From Roseibium album (GTDB lineage Bacteria; Pseudomonadota; Alphaproteobacteria; Rhizobiales; Stappiaceae): DNA of 64,000 nt. Below are positions 16,588 to 25,337 of this stretch, piece by piece. The notes beneath the pieces were generated by a model. That model was not told the origin of the DNA. It searched no databases and was given only the letters and a program-made list of their open reading frames with translations. A program made the translations under genes and the position numbers. The first letter of the stretch is position 1. Each line of letters opens with the position of its first letter. The DNA lies in contig CXTY01000014.1 of the NCBI GenBank assembly GCA_001404055.1, positions 434,001 through 498,000 of the forward strand. The letters run 5' to 3'.

Positions 16588-17267
16588 TGATTGGTTCCTT
16601 CATTACCCTCGTTCGCACTACCGCTTTTAGCGCGAATTACATCCGCCAGCAGAGCAACACGCCGGCTCACATCACTTGGCGTCTCCTGGTCATCTTCCAG
16701 ACTGGAAATCCACTGCTGTGCTGTTTTAATATCACCGTTTTTCCAGGCGCTTAGAGCAAGAAGTTCACGTGCGGCTGCGCGAAACGGCCCAGTGTCACCT
16801 GTGAGCTTTTCTACCCGGTCAGCTACACTGGAATAATCTTCACGGTCAACCGCGATGTAACCGGCACGCAACGTGGCTACATCACGAAGCGCCGCTGCCA
16901 TGCTCGTGTCCCGTGACAGAGCGTCAAACTGAGAAAGTGCTTCTTCGGCCTTTCCCTCGTTTGCAAGATCTGTCGCCTGACGTAACCTGGAGATCGCCGG
17001 ATACCCACCAACTGCCGTTTCCAGCTCGCCATAAATTGTAGCGGCGTCCACGTAGTTTCCCGCTTCGGAAAACGCCACGGCTTCAAAGAACTTGTCTCCA
17101 GCGCTTTGAGAGCGTTGTTCCTGCCAATAGAGCCACCCGCGATAACCACCGGTACCAACCACAATCAATACGGCGAGCCCGATGACCCATGGACCAAACC
17201 GGGTCCAAAGCCGACGGAATTTTTCCTGGCGGATGTCTTCATCGACTTCACGAAAAATATCAGACAT
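16584..17267 (-). CDS. YfgM-like membrane-anchored TPR protein
   Basis: 227 residues: a cytosolic N-terminus (MSDIFREVDEDIRQEKF), one membrane helix (about 28-48, WVIGLAVLIVVGTGGYRGWLYW), then a periplasmic TPR-like helical region. In E. coli the related YfgM works with the SecYEG-associated chaperone PpiD and is likewise encoded just before bamB-der. The ATGA overlap with bamB supports coupled translation. AGGA about 8 bases ahead of the ATG. Confidence 0.88.
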   Translation of the reverse strand: MSDIFREVDEDIRQEKFRRLWTRFGPWVIGLAVLIVVGTGGYRGWLYWQEQRSQSAGDKFFEAVAFSEAGNYVDAATIYGELETAVGGYPAISRLRQATDLANEGKAEEALSQFDALSRDTSMAAALRDVATLRAGYIAVDREDYSSVADRVEKLTGDTGPFRAAARELLALSAWKNGDIKTAQQWISSLEDDQETPSDVSRRVALLADVIRAKSGSANEGNEGTNQ

Positions 17268-17465
17268 GCGTGTCTTGTTCCTGCATTCACTCTATCGGCC
17301 CGGCACAAAACCGGATCGCCACCCCTTGTTGAGGGGCGCACATTATCCATTTGATACGCCTCGGGCAATTCCCTGATCGGGCTTAAAGCCATCCTTCGTG
17401 GCGCAAGTGGGGCAATTTTCTCGGAAAAGACACAATCAGGCAGAATTTTCACTGTTCGATTGCGA

Positions 17466-18044
17466 TTATGTCACCGGGACACCGATAAGAAGCACATGCA
17501 GTTTCCATACAAACAGTCCGTAAAGTGCCAGACCTGCCAGAATCACTCCGACATCGGAATAACGGCCGGGATCAGTTTGGCCTGTATTTTGTCCAGCACC
17601 AGCAACGCGACGTTTGACAGAAATCCGGTCCATGATGGCCCACACCAGGAAACCGCCGAATAGAAGCACCGACGCCAGATCGCCGTTCGCAAGAAGATGC
17701 GAAAGCGCCCATAGTTTAATCGCAACCAACATCGGATGTTTCAGTACCCTGCCAATCCGGCAAGGGACATAAGCTGCTACAAGGAAAATGAAAACCGGCA
17801 CCATGAGCAGCATGGTGACATGCCGCAACCAAAACGGTGGATCATAAAGCTGCGGTGAGCCCTCAAGGCGCGCGGCTCCATATCCATAAATGATTAGGCC
17901 GAAGCCAATTATAGCAACGAGCGTAAACAGCCCTTTGTAGGCGTTTTCTCCGAACCTTGAGACCATGCCTGCTCGCGCAGTCGATAACATCGGTAAGGTA
18001 TGGATTCCTAGAAACAAAATCAGTCCGGCAATCAACAAGATCAT
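17466..18044 (-). CDS. NnrU family membrane protein
   Basis: 192 residues with about five hydrophobic helices. The start (LLIAGLILFLGIHTLPM, then FGENAYKGLFTLVAIIGFGLIIYGYGAAR) and the later HPMLVAIKLWALSHLLANGDLASVLLF region are typical of NnrU/isoprenylcysteine methyltransferase-like proteins. NnrU was named for a link to nitric oxide reduction in denitrifiers, but no denitrification genes are near. GGGAG 6 bases before ATG. Confidence 0.88.
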   Translation of the reverse strand: MILLIAGLILFLGIHTLPMLSTARAGMVSRFGENAYKGLFTLVAIIGFGLIIYGYGAARLEGSPQLYDPPFWLRHVTMLLMVPVFIFLVAAYVPCRIGRVLKHPMLVAIKLWALSHLLANGDLASVLLFGGFLVWAIMDRISVKRRVAGAGQNTGQTDPGRYSDVGVILAGLALYGLFVWKLHVLLIGVPVT

Positions 18045-18215
18045 GCCCGCTCTCCCTCAAGCTGCCCACAAGCGGATATGTTAAGCACAAAGAACGCTTT
18101 AACCGCAGGGCGAAGATAAGAGGCGCAACGGCTCCCCGCAACAGTCTAATACGAATGGGTTTTCGGAAATTCGTAACCAGTCAAGCCGACGCTGAACAGG
18201 CACGTGCAACACCGC

Positions 18216-18623
18216 TTAAGTCTCTGCTCCGCAGCTCCTGCAAATACCGCGTAACTCAATGGTGGTGCGTGACAAGCGGAAACCCTTGCCGTCAGTCCAG
18301 TCTTTTAGCAGCTGGATGGCGTCGTCCGGCGTAAATTCGCTGACTTCGCCGCATTTTTCGCAAATCGCGAAGGCTGCCGACCCATGACCCGAGCAGCCCT
18401 TGTGGCTGCAGGCGACAAAGGCGTTGAGGCTTTCCAGGCGGTGCACCAATCCATATTCGACCAGTTTATCGAGTGCCCTGTACACCTGAAGAGGTGCTCG
18501 AAATCCGTTTTCCCGCAAAATGTCCAAAATCGCATAGGCGGTCAGCGGACCTCCTGCATCTGACAAAGATCCGAAGACCAGCGACTGATTTTTCGTCAAT
18601 TCCGGATGTGCATGAACAGTCAC
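18216..18623 (-). CDS. zur: Zinc uptake regulator Zur (Fur family)
   Basis: 135 residues: winged helix (AYAILDILRENGFRAPLQVYRALDKL, 30-54), then the dimer and zinc domain with two CxxC pairs, Cys88/Cys91 and Cys128/Cys131, forming the structural zinc site. The start chosen is GTG 18623: AGGGAG precedes it by about 8 bases and GTG overlaps the znuB TGA as GTGA. A longer frame from 18650 is open but would bury this signal. Represses zinc uptake genes when zinc is plentiful; here it is the last gene of the operon it presumably controls. Confidence 0.93.
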   Translation of the reverse strand: MTVHAHPELTKNQSLVFGSLSDAGGPLTAYAILDILRENGFRAPLQVYRALDKLVEYGLVHRLESLNAFVACSHKGCSGHGSAAFAICEKCGEVSEFTPDDAIQLLKDWTDGKGFRLSRTTIELRGICRSCGAET

Positions 18624-19447
18624 GAACGATCTCCCTGTCTCTTTGCCCATATTCTTCTGACAAGATGTCCACCGGGAACAAGGCTGACCAAAAACAACAC
18701 CATTGCCGCCACCACAATCGATGGCCCCGAAGGCGTATCGTAGTTCAACGAACTGTAAAGCCCGCCAATCACTGCCGCCACACCTAGGAACGCTGCCACA
18801 AACGCCATCTGTTCCGGTGAGGAGGAAAGCCGCCTGGCTGCCGCCGCAGGAATAATCAGCAAGGCAGTGATCAGCAATGCACCTATGATTTTCAGGGAGA
18901 TCGCAATCACGATAGCAGTGAGCAACATGAACACCAGCTCCGTTCGATCAGGTTCAAGCCCCTCGCCTGCTGCCAGATCGTGGCTGACCGTTGCTGCGAA
19001 CAATCGCCGCCAGATAACTGCCAGTACGACCAGAACGAAACTTCCCCCGGCAAATATCATTGCAATGTCGAACTTGGTGACCGCAAGGATATCACCGAAC
19101 AAAAGTCCAAACAGGTCAACCCGTACCCAGGTCATGAAGGCAAGGCACACCAATCCCAGCGCCAGCGCGGAATGAGATAACAATCCAAGTATCGCGTCGG
19201 AAGACAGGGTATTCTTTCGCCGAAGGGCGACAAGAAGCAGCGCGAGGAGCATGGATACACCGCCGACCGCAATTGTGGTGTTCACATTCAGCAAAAGCGC
19301 CAGCGCGACACCAAGCAGAGCTGCGTGGGAAAGCGTATCGCCGAAATAAGCCATTCGCCGCCAGATGATGAAACATCCGAGCGGTCCGGCAACCAACGCA
19401 ACGCCAGTACCCGCCACCATGGCTCTCACAAAAAAATCATCCAGCAT
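18620..19447 (-). CDS. znuB: Zinc ABC transporter permease ZnuB
   Basis: 275-residue integral membrane permease of the ABC-3 family for zinc or manganese, with 7-8 hydrophobic helices. FFVRAMVAGTGVALVAGPLG and YFGDTLSHAALLGVALALLL are the family's N-terminal signature. Start at 19447 (MLDDFF) fits the family; longer in-frame starts fall inside znuC. It overlaps znuC by 11 bases and zur by 4. Confidence 0.93.
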   Translation of the reverse strand: MLDDFFVRAMVAGTGVALVAGPLGCFIIWRRMAYFGDTLSHAALLGVALALLLNVNTTIAVGGVSMLLALLLVALRRKNTLSSDAILGLLSHSALALGLVCLAFMTWVRVDLFGLLFGDILAVTKFDIAMIFAGGSFVLVVLAVIWRRLFAATVSHDLAAGEGLEPDRTELVFMLLTAIVIAISLKIIGALLITALLIIPAAAARRLSSSPEQMAFVAAFLGVAAVIGGLYSSLNYDTPSGPSIVVAAMVLFLVSLVPGGHLVRRIWAKRQGDRS

Positions 19448-20276
19448 GTTCGGACCCATGCTTTTGGTGCGTTTCGGGATGTTCCTCGTGATGGTGCTCT
19501 CCAGAACAGGAGGAACACAGCGAACCATCGGCATGACGCACTTTTCCATCCGGAAGATGGACATGGTCATGATGATGTTCATAAACAGCCAGTCCGTCTC
19601 CCGAACGCCTGCCGAACAATGCGTGGTAATTGTCGTCTTTGCTCACATCGGATGGTGTTCCACGGCAGCAGACATGGCCGTTCAGACAAATCACCTGATC
19701 TGCAGCGGCCATAACCACGTGCAGGTCATGCGAGATCATCAAGATACCGCATCCTTGCTTGTTCCGGATCTCTGAAATCAGGTCGTATATGGCAATCTCA
19801 CCAGCATAGTCGACGCCTTGCACGGGCTCGTCCAGAACAAGAAGGTCGGGATTGCGGGCTATTGCGCGTGCCAGCATGACACGTTGCAACTCTCCGCCGG
19901 ACAAGGTGCGCACTTCCGAATCGAGCAGTCTTTCCGCACCCGTTTTCGACAAAACGTCTCTGCATTCAGCGTCGGACAACGGATTGGTCAATCTAAGAAA
20001 TCTGCGGACGTTCAGCGGCAGCGTCCAGTCAACGGAGAGCTTTTGCGGAACATACCCAACCTTGAGCCTGGAATTTCGTTGAGCGCTTCCTTCGGTCGGT
20101 TTGAGAATACCAAGCGCCAATTTGGCCGTGGTCGATTTGCCCGAGCCGTTGGGGCCGATGAGCGTGACTATTTCGCCGGGTGAAACAGTAAGGTCTACGC
20201 CCCGAACCAACCAATCAGCCCCTTTGCGAATGCCCGCCTTAGTGAGCCGCACCAGTGCAGTTTCCCGGTTATCCAT
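19437..20276 (-). CDS. znuC: Zinc ABC transporter ATPase ZnuC with His-rich tail
   Basis: 279 residues. ABC ATPase with Walker A GPNGSGKST, signature LSGGE, Walker B LLVLDEP and switch His in MISHDLHVVMAAAD. The last 50 or so residues are a histidine-rich tail (EHHHDHVHLPDG, EHHHEEHPETHQKHGSEH) with a CSSC, probably zinc binding. First gene of znuC-znuB-zur, behind a 17-bp palindrome. No periplasmic znuA is adjacent. Confidence 0.94.
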   Translation of the reverse strand: MDNRETALVRLTKAGIRKGADWLVRGVDLTVSPGEIVTLIGPNGSGKSTTAKLALGILKPTEGSAQRNSRLKVGYVPQKLSVDWTLPLNVRRFLRLTNPLSDAECRDVLSKTGAERLLDSEVRTLSGGELQRVMLARAIARNPDLLVLDEPVQGVDYAGEIAIYDLISEIRNKQGCGILMISHDLHVVMAAADQVICLNGHVCCRGTPSDVSKDDNYHALFGRRSGDGLAVYEHHHDHVHLPDGKVRHADGSLCSSCSGEHHHEEHPETHQKHGSEHAG

Positions 20277-20316
20277 CTTGAATTTGGCCTGCCTCAACCC
20301 TGTGCGCTTAGTCTAA

Positions 20317-20333
20317 ACGTAACACTATTACGT
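20317..20333. promoter_or_regulatory. Candidate Zur operator, ACGTAA-N5-TTACGT
   Basis: A perfect 6-bp-arm palindrome with a 5-base spacer lies 41 bases before the znuC start and 113 before manC. Position ahead of an operon that encodes its own Zur suggests a Zur box; this was not compared with a motif model. Confidence 0.5.
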
Positions 20334-20445
20334 CAATACATCCCGATCCGGTAGCTTGCAACTTGTATCGGTGATGTTTAATTATCGAAATGGCCTGTTT
20401 TTCCCGGAACAATAACAATTCTCTACAAGATTCAGGAACATAGAT

Positions 20446-21849
20446 ATGATTTTCCCGTGCATTCTGTCTGGTGGAATCGGTTCCAGATTGTGGCCTCTTT
20501 CGCGGAAAGACCGACCCAAACAATTCCTGCCTCTTTTCGATGGCGAGAGCCTGTTTCAGAAAACCGCCAGAAGGGTAAACCATCCTGGATTTTCAGCACC
20601 GATTGTCATTGGCAGCAACGATCATCGTTTTCTGATTGGCGAACAATTGTCTGAACTCGGTATTGAGGCCAACTCAATACTTTTGGAGCCAACGGGAAGA
20701 AACACAGCACCACCGGCCCTGATGGCCGCGCTGATTGCTGCAGAGGCAGATGCGGAAGCCCAGGTCCTTTTGCTGCCTTCAGATCACCTGATCCGAAAAG
20801 AAACAGTTTTTCTGGATACTGTCCGCAATGCAGAGACCGCTGCCAGCGATGGCGCTATCGTGACATTTGGCATTAAGCCAACGGATCCAAACACCGGTTA
20901 CGGCTACATCAAGGTAGCGAAGGGAAGCGAACCGGTTCGCGGTGTCGAAGCCTTTGTCGAAAAGCCGGATCTAGCCCGGGCAGAAAGTTTTTTGAAGGAC
21001 GGAAGCTACTTCTGGAATGCAGGAATTTTCCTTTATTCCGCCCAGACAATGATCGAAGTATTCAAACTTCATCAGCCGGAACTTTACAAAAACATTCTCG
21101 CGGTCATGAAAACCCGCCACAGCGATCTGGATTTTACGCGCCTCGATCCTCAAGGTTTTGGCAAACTTGCAAATATTTCCATAGACTATGCAATCATGGA
21201 AAAGGCAGAAAACGTTGCATGCGCACCGGTGGCCCCCGAGTGGGACGACCTGGGGTCGTGGTCCGCAATCTGGACAGTTCTGGACAAGGATGAAAACGGC
21301 AACTCCGGACTGGGCGACTCCCGTTTTTTGGACAGCAAAGATTGCCTGGCCTACGCCGACCAGGGCCTCGTCTCCGTCATTGGTCTGGAAGATGTCATGG
21401 TCATCGCCACGTCAGACAGTGTCCTGGTTGCTCACAAGGACAAGGCGCAGGATGTCAAACATGTCGTTGAACAACTGAAATCCGAAGGCCGGGACGAGGT
21501 TGTCCGGCATCCGCGTGCTTACAAGCCATGGGGATATACCGAGCGTATCAACGCGGGCGATAGATTCGCCGTTCAATCGATGAAAATAAAGCCGGGCAAG
21601 CAGCTCAGTGTTCAAAGTCACCTGCACAGGGCGGAACATTGGGTGGTTGTCTCGGGGACAGTTGAAATCACGATCAATGGCGAGACCCGGCTGCTCACCG
21701 AAAACCAATCCGCCTATGTGCCACTTGGCGCCCAGCATACATTGCGTAATCCAGGCAAAATTTCAGTGCGCATGATCGAAGTCCAGTCAGGTACCTATCT
21801 GCAAGAAGACGATATCCTAAGACACTCAGAAACATCACAAAACTCCTGA
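20446..21849 (+). CDS. manC: Mannose-1-phosphate guanylyltransferase / phosphomannose isomerase
   Basis: 467-residue type II bifunctional enzyme that makes mannose-6-phosphate to mannose-1-phosphate precursors into GDP-mannose. N-terminal nucleotidyltransferase: LSGGIGSRLWPLSR with pyrophosphorylase motif, FVEKPDL, and EWDDLGSW. C-terminal cupin isomerase domain: RPWG-like HPRAYKPWGYTERI, metal-binding QSHLHRAEHWVVVSG. GDP-mannose feeds exopolysaccharide or LPS sugars. AGGA precedes ATG. Divergent from znuC and not linked to a polysaccharide cluster here. Confidence 0.95.
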   Translation: MIFPCILSGGIGSRLWPLSRKDRPKQFLPLFDGESLFQKTARRVNHPGFSAPIVIGSNDHRFLIGEQLSELGIEANSILLEPTGRNTAPPALMAALIAAEADAEAQVLLLPSDHLIRKETVFLDTVRNAETAASDGAIVTFGIKPTDPNTGYGYIKVAKGSEPVRGVEAFVEKPDLARAESFLKDGSYFWNAGIFLYSAQTMIEVFKLHQPELYKNILAVMKTRHSDLDFTRLDPQGFGKLANISIDYAIMEKAENVACAPVAPEWDDLGSWSAIWTVLDKDENGNSGLGDSRFLDSKDCLAYADQGLVSVIGLEDVMVIATSDSVLVAHKDKAQDVKHVVEQLKSEGRDEVVRHPRAYKPWGYTERINAGDRFAVQSMKIKPGKQLSVQSHLHRAEHWVVVSGTVEITINGETRLLTENQSAYVPLGAQHTLRNPGKISVRMIEVQSGTYLQEDDILRHSETSQNS

Positions 21850-21973
21850 CACGCCCTCGAGTTTTGTGATGCATCTTGTCTTTGACCGGAAAGTCCGGCA
21901 AGACTTCGACCTCTTTCGGGAACGCTAGCCAACAGCTGGCTCCCTGTCCGTTGCGACCGCCAGGAACGATCTC

Positions 21974-23179
21974 ATGCATCATGCTTTCATCTGCGATTTT
22001 GTAAGAACCCCGATTGGCCGCTTTGGGGGCATGCTGTCGTCCGTTCGGGCTGACGATCTTGGCGCCATCCCGATTGAGGCGCTTATGGAGCGCAATGCGG
22101 ACACCGACTGGTCCGACGTGGATGATGTCTATTACGGCTGCGCCAATCAGGCAGGAGAAGATAACCGCAACGTCGCGCGCATGTCCTTGCTACTTGCCGG
22201 GTTACCCGAGACCGTCCCTGGATTGACGTTGAACCGCTTGTGCGGTTCAGGAATGGACGCTGTCCTGACAGCAGCCAGAGCGATTAAAAGCGGCGAGACC
22301 GACCTGGCGATAGCCGGTGGTGTGGAGAGCATGTCACGCGCACCGCTTGTGATGCCGAAAGCAGAAACTGCATTTTCAAGAAATGCCGAAATCTATGACA
22401 CCACGATCGGCTGGCGTTTCGTCAACCCGCTGCTCAAGAACCAGTATGGCATTGATTCCATGCCGGAAACGGCCGAAAATGTAGCTGAGGATTTCTCTAT
22501 CTCGCGCGAAGATCAGGACGCCTTTGCACTGCGCAGTCAGCAACGTGCAGAAGCGGCGCAAAATTCCGGTCGGTTTAACGAAGAAATCGTGCCTGTGATG
22601 ATCCCGCAACGCAAAGGTGATCCCAGACTTGTAGACAGGGATGAGCATCCTCGCGCGGGCACAACATTGAACTCCCTTGCAGGGCTCAGGGCACCTTTCC
22701 GCGAAAATGGAACCGTCACCGCCGGCAACGCTTCGGGTGTCAATGACGGTGCTGCCGCTCTTTTGATCGCATCTGAAAAAGCAGTTGAGAAACACAATCT
22801 CCGGCCGATCGCCCGAATCGTTGGAGGTGCAACGGCTGGCGTTCCTCCGCGCATCATGGGTATTGGCCCAGCCCCGGCCGTTCGCAAGTTATGCGCCCGC
22901 CACGGCATCGCCTTATCCGAGTTTGATGTTATTGAACTGAACGAAGCCTTTGCCGCGCAGGGTATCGCTGTCATGCGAGACCTGGGCCTCCCGGAAGACA
23001 GCGACATTCTCAATCCGAACGGCGGCGCCATCGCGCTCGGTCACCCACTTGGAATGTCAGGTGCACGGATCACCGGAACGGCAGCAATTGAACTGAAGAA
23101 ACGGGGTGGCAAGCTTGCTCTGGCAACAATGTGCATCGGCGTCGGTCAGGGAATTGCACTTGCACTTGCATCAGTCTGA
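21974..23179 (+). CDS. pcaF: 3-Oxoadipyl-CoA thiolase-like acetyl-CoA acyltransferase
   Basis: 401-residue thiolase. Acyl-accepting Cys90 lies in LNRLCGSGMDAV, the C-terminal His and Cys in GGAIALGHPLGMSGAR and CIGVGQG. The stretches SSVRADDLGAIPI, YYGCANQAGEDNRNVARMSLLLAGLP and DTTIGWRFVNPL are characteristic of PcaF/PaaJ thiolases, which cleave 3-oxoadipyl-CoA to succinyl-CoA and acetyl-CoA in aromatic breakdown. No other pca or paa gene is adjacent, so the physiological substrate is inferred from family resemblance only. AGGA precedes ATG. Confidence 0.9.
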   Translation: MHHAFICDFVRTPIGRFGGMLSSVRADDLGAIPIEALMERNADTDWSDVDDVYYGCANQAGEDNRNVARMSLLLAGLPETVPGLTLNRLCGSGMDAVLTAARAIKSGETDLAIAGGVESMSRAPLVMPKAETAFSRNAEIYDTTIGWRFVNPLLKNQYGIDSMPETAENVAEDFSISREDQDAFALRSQQRAEAAQNSGRFNEEIVPVMIPQRKGDPRLVDRDEHPRAGTTLNSLAGLRAPFRENGTVTAGNASGVNDGAAALLIASEKAVEKHNLRPIARIVGGATAGVPPRIMGIGPAPAVRKLCARHGIALSEFDVIELNEAFAAQGIAVMRDLGLPEDSDILNPNGGAIALGHPLGMSGARITGTAAIELKKRGGKLALATMCIGVGQGIALALASV

Positions 23180-23271
23180 ATATTGAACGGCTGGAAATTG
23201 CGAAAACCATTCACTATTTCGGCTTCTCAATATTCTTCGCTGAAGAATCGCGAAAAGACCGAAGAGGGGCG

Positions 23272-23616
23272 CTACAACGTTGCCTGATCGTTGTTCCCAT
23301 CCGAATGGTTCATTGAGCTCCGGGACAAATCCCTGTCCACCTCTTTGAGCTGACCAGCCAGGCGTTCAAAGAGCATTGTCGGCATGCGGAGAGTTGCAAC
23401 ATACAGCGAAACAGCCTCATCGGTCGCTGTTTGCCAGTCAGTCCGTGACACCTCATTGTACGCACCAACTGCGAGATCGCGCAGTTCAATCGCATCTTCT
23501 ACCAGTGGCTGCACAAGCCTGACCGTCCTGTCTGGACCATTTGCAACCATCAACGCAGAAAACACCGAAACAAAAACAAAAACAAAAACATGCAAATTTC
23601 GAAACAAATAGCGCAT
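23272..23616 (-). CDS. Hypothetical membrane-anchored or secreted protein
   Basis: Not recognised. From ATG 23616 it encodes 114 residues: a basic start and hydrophobic segment (RNLHVFVFVFVSVFSALMVA) followed by an amphipathic, probably helical part (VEDAIELRDLAVGAYNEV, MPTMLFERLAGQLKEVDRDL). The FVFVF stretch produces a CAAAAA hexamer repeat on the other strand (23571-23590). No clear Shine-Dalgarno; TTG at 23631 is an alternative start. Confidence 0.5.
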   Translation of the reverse strand: MRYLFRNLHVFVFVFVSVFSALMVANGPDRTVRLVQPLVEDAIELRDLAVGAYNEVSRTDWQTATDEAVSLYVATLRMPTMLFERLAGQLKEVDRDLSRSSMNHSDGNNDQATL

Positions 23617-23890
23617 TACAACCCCAAGCAATGGTTAACAACTCATTAAGCTATTACAGGTGGTAAAACACGTATGCCGGTAACGCAATCCAACAACCTC
23701 AGTTTTAAGTTGTATTTTAGGCACTATAGTTAATGCTCACAGCATGTGGTCGTCCCCAAAACTGCGCAGGAACGCAAGCACCGGGACGATGATTTCGCCA
23801 AAATAAACAAGTCGATAAAATTTTAGAGGACACCTTACCGTGGTTTTAGAAACCGGCGGATATAACAGTTACATCAACATGGAGGACATC

Positions 23891-24040
23891 ATGAAGGAAA
23901 GAACCGCAGACAGGACGCTTTCATCTGCCGGTTTGCTGCTGCTTCTGACAGCAGCAGTCATGATAATGTTTGCCGTTTTCGGCCAACAATCCTTCAACAG
24001 TTCGAAACCAAATTTTGTCTACCACAATTTTGTGGACTGA
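23891..24040 (+). CDS. Small single-helix membrane protein, 49 residues
   Basis: Not recognised. GGAGG (23881-23885) is 5-6 bases before ATG 23891, much better placed than any start in the longer open frame upstream. The peptide has a charged start (MKERTADRT), one membrane helix (LSSAGLLLLLTAAVMIMFAVFG) and a polar tail ending HNFVD. An arrangement common to small inner-membrane proteins. Confidence 0.55.
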   Translation: MKERTADRTLSSAGLLLLLTAAVMIMFAVFGQQSFNSSKPNFVYHNFVD

Positions 24041-24078
24041 CATCTTCAAGAAAAGCCCACGTCATTGCCAGTGATTGC

Positions 24079-24453
24079 TCAACGCCGACTGTTTCGTCTC
24101 TGAGGATCGCGAACAGTTATTGGAATGGGCTGCATTCGTCTCTCGTCGAGCAAACGTCTGCCCCTACCCGGTCCGCCACGTCTCCTGTCTGCATCGCCAA
24201 GCAACATGATCGCGGATCCCATGACGACGGAACCCAGCGTGATCACCAGCGCGGCAGCTAACATGAAGAGTGGCAAGAATGGATTTTCAGCGGTTTGCAC
24301 AAGAACCCTGAGATTTCCAATGTTGGACCACATGATGCCGGTAAAAACCAAAGCTGCAACACCAACTCCGGCAAAGCCGTTTATTATCAATAACCGGAGC
24401 AATGGGTTTTCCGGTAGCTTCAACTGGGTAAAGACCTTGTTCAATTTTGTCAT
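24079..24453 (-). CDS. Two-helix membrane protein, hypothetical
   Basis: 124 residues, not recognised. GGAGG lies 8 bases before ATG 24453, so the longer frame to 24495 is not used. Two hydrophobic helices (LLRLLIINGFAGVGVAALVFTGI and LFMLAAALVITLGSVVMGSAIML) and a very Arg-rich C-terminal tail (RRRGGPGRGRRLLDERR). Convergent with the 49-residue membrane protein gene, 38 bases apart. Function unknown. Confidence 0.7.
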   Translation of the reverse strand: MTKLNKVFTQLKLPENPLLRLLIINGFAGVGVAALVFTGIMWSNIGNLRVLVQTAENPFLPLFMLAAALVITLGSVVMGSAIMLLGDADRRRGGPGRGRRLLDERRMQPIPITVRDPQRRNSRR

Positions 24454-24756
24454 TTTTTGGTCCTCCGCATGTCTTCCTGAAAATGGAAGCCTCAAAAGCG
24501 TAACCTGTGCTCCTTGGTGTCAACAACCTGTCAATTCAGACAGGACCACTGACAAAGCCGGATTGTCAGGATTGATTAACTATTTTTAATATTTTGTGCA
24601 GTGCACTCTTGATTACTTCCGATTTGATATATATTTGTTCGATATATCAATCCAACATATGACAGTTTTTACAAGTCAAACAGGATCGAACGATACCGTT
24701 CACAATGCACTTGTAGGCCGTCACGCCGGGAGGACGCTCCCAGGCTGGAGATAAAA
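24454..24756. other. Intergenic region upstream of the padR operon
   Basis: About 300 AT-rich bases with no gene. It holds the large palindrome at 24624-24650 and a small GGGAG/CTCCC stem at 24729-24741 next to the padR ribosome binding site. Promoters for both divergent genes must lie here. Confidence 0.5.
24624..24650. promoter_or_regulatory. Candidate PadR operator: TTGATATAT-N9-ATATATCAA
   Basis: A perfect 9-bp-arm palindrome with a 9-base spacer, 107 bases before padR. PadR regulators commonly repress their own operon through such dyads; here the operon encodes an efflux pump. Assignment is by position. Confidence 0.6.
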
Positions 24757-25314
24757 ATGAGCGTACGAAGCTTGTGTCTTGCAATCTTGTCCTTCGGGGA
24801 CGCCACCGGATATGAAATCCGGAAAGAATCCACCGATGGACGTTTCAGTTACTTTGAGGATGCGAGCTTCGGTTCGATCTATCCTGCTCTGGCACGCCTG
24901 GAATCGGAAGGGCTCGTGACAGTTCGTGAAGAACCGCAAACCGGCAAACCCGCCCGCAAGGTCTATTCAATCACTGAAGCCGGACGGACAGAGTTCATCG
25001 GCTCTTTATGTGAGCCGCAAGCACCAGACACTTTCAAATCCCCATTCCTGCTGATTGCGCTGAATGCAGCGTATTTGCCGCCCGATGTCATCAGGCGCGC
25101 ACTTGAACGCCGCAAGACGCAGGTGATGGAAGAACTGCAGCAGATGATCGACTGCGAAAAAGACTCACAGTGCAACCATCCCGGATCGAGCTGGACTCGT
25201 GACTACGGCATGGCCTGCATGAATTTTACCCTCGCCCATCTAGAAGAACACGGCGAAGCCCTCATCAAGATTGCTGAAGACGCTGCCAAGCCAATTGTGG
25301 CAGCAGCAGAGTAA
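24757..25314 (+). CDS. PadR family transcriptional regulator
   Basis: 185 residues. N-terminal winged helix typical of PadR (SLCLAILSFGDATGYEIRK, SFGSIYPALARLESEGLVTV, GRPARKVY-like GKPARKVYSITEAG), C-terminal Vir-type dimerisation helices (LERRKTQVMEELQQMIDCEKDS). PadR proteins repress drug or phenolic acid response genes and release DNA on ligand binding. GGAG 7 bases before ATG. First gene of the operon with the membrane fusion protein (23 bases downstream) and the RND pump. Confidence 0.92.
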   Translation: MSVRSLCLAILSFGDATGYEIRKESTDGRFSYFEDASFGSIYPALARLESEGLVTVREEPQTGKPARKVYSITEAGRTEFIGSLCEPQAPDTFKSPFLLIALNAAYLPPDVIRRALERRKTQVMEELQQMIDCEKDSQCNHPGSSWTRDYGMACMNFTLAHLEEHGEALIKIAEDAAKPIVAAAE

Positions 25315-25337
25315 GCGGGACGTTTCGGAGTTAAAAA

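Noticed and set aside
17322..17336. CCCCT/AGGGG hairpin before the YfgM-like gene
   Set aside because: Only a 5-bp stem with no U-run; too weak to call a terminator.
23232..23248. ATTCTTC/GAAGAAT stem after the thiolase gene
   Set aside because: A 7-bp AT-rich stem with a 3-base loop and no U-run; a terminator role is possible but unsupported.
23571..23590. CAAAAA hexamer repeat
   Set aside because: It is the reverse complement of the Phe/Val-rich membrane segment of a small gene, so the coding sequence explains it; not a CRISPR or satellite.
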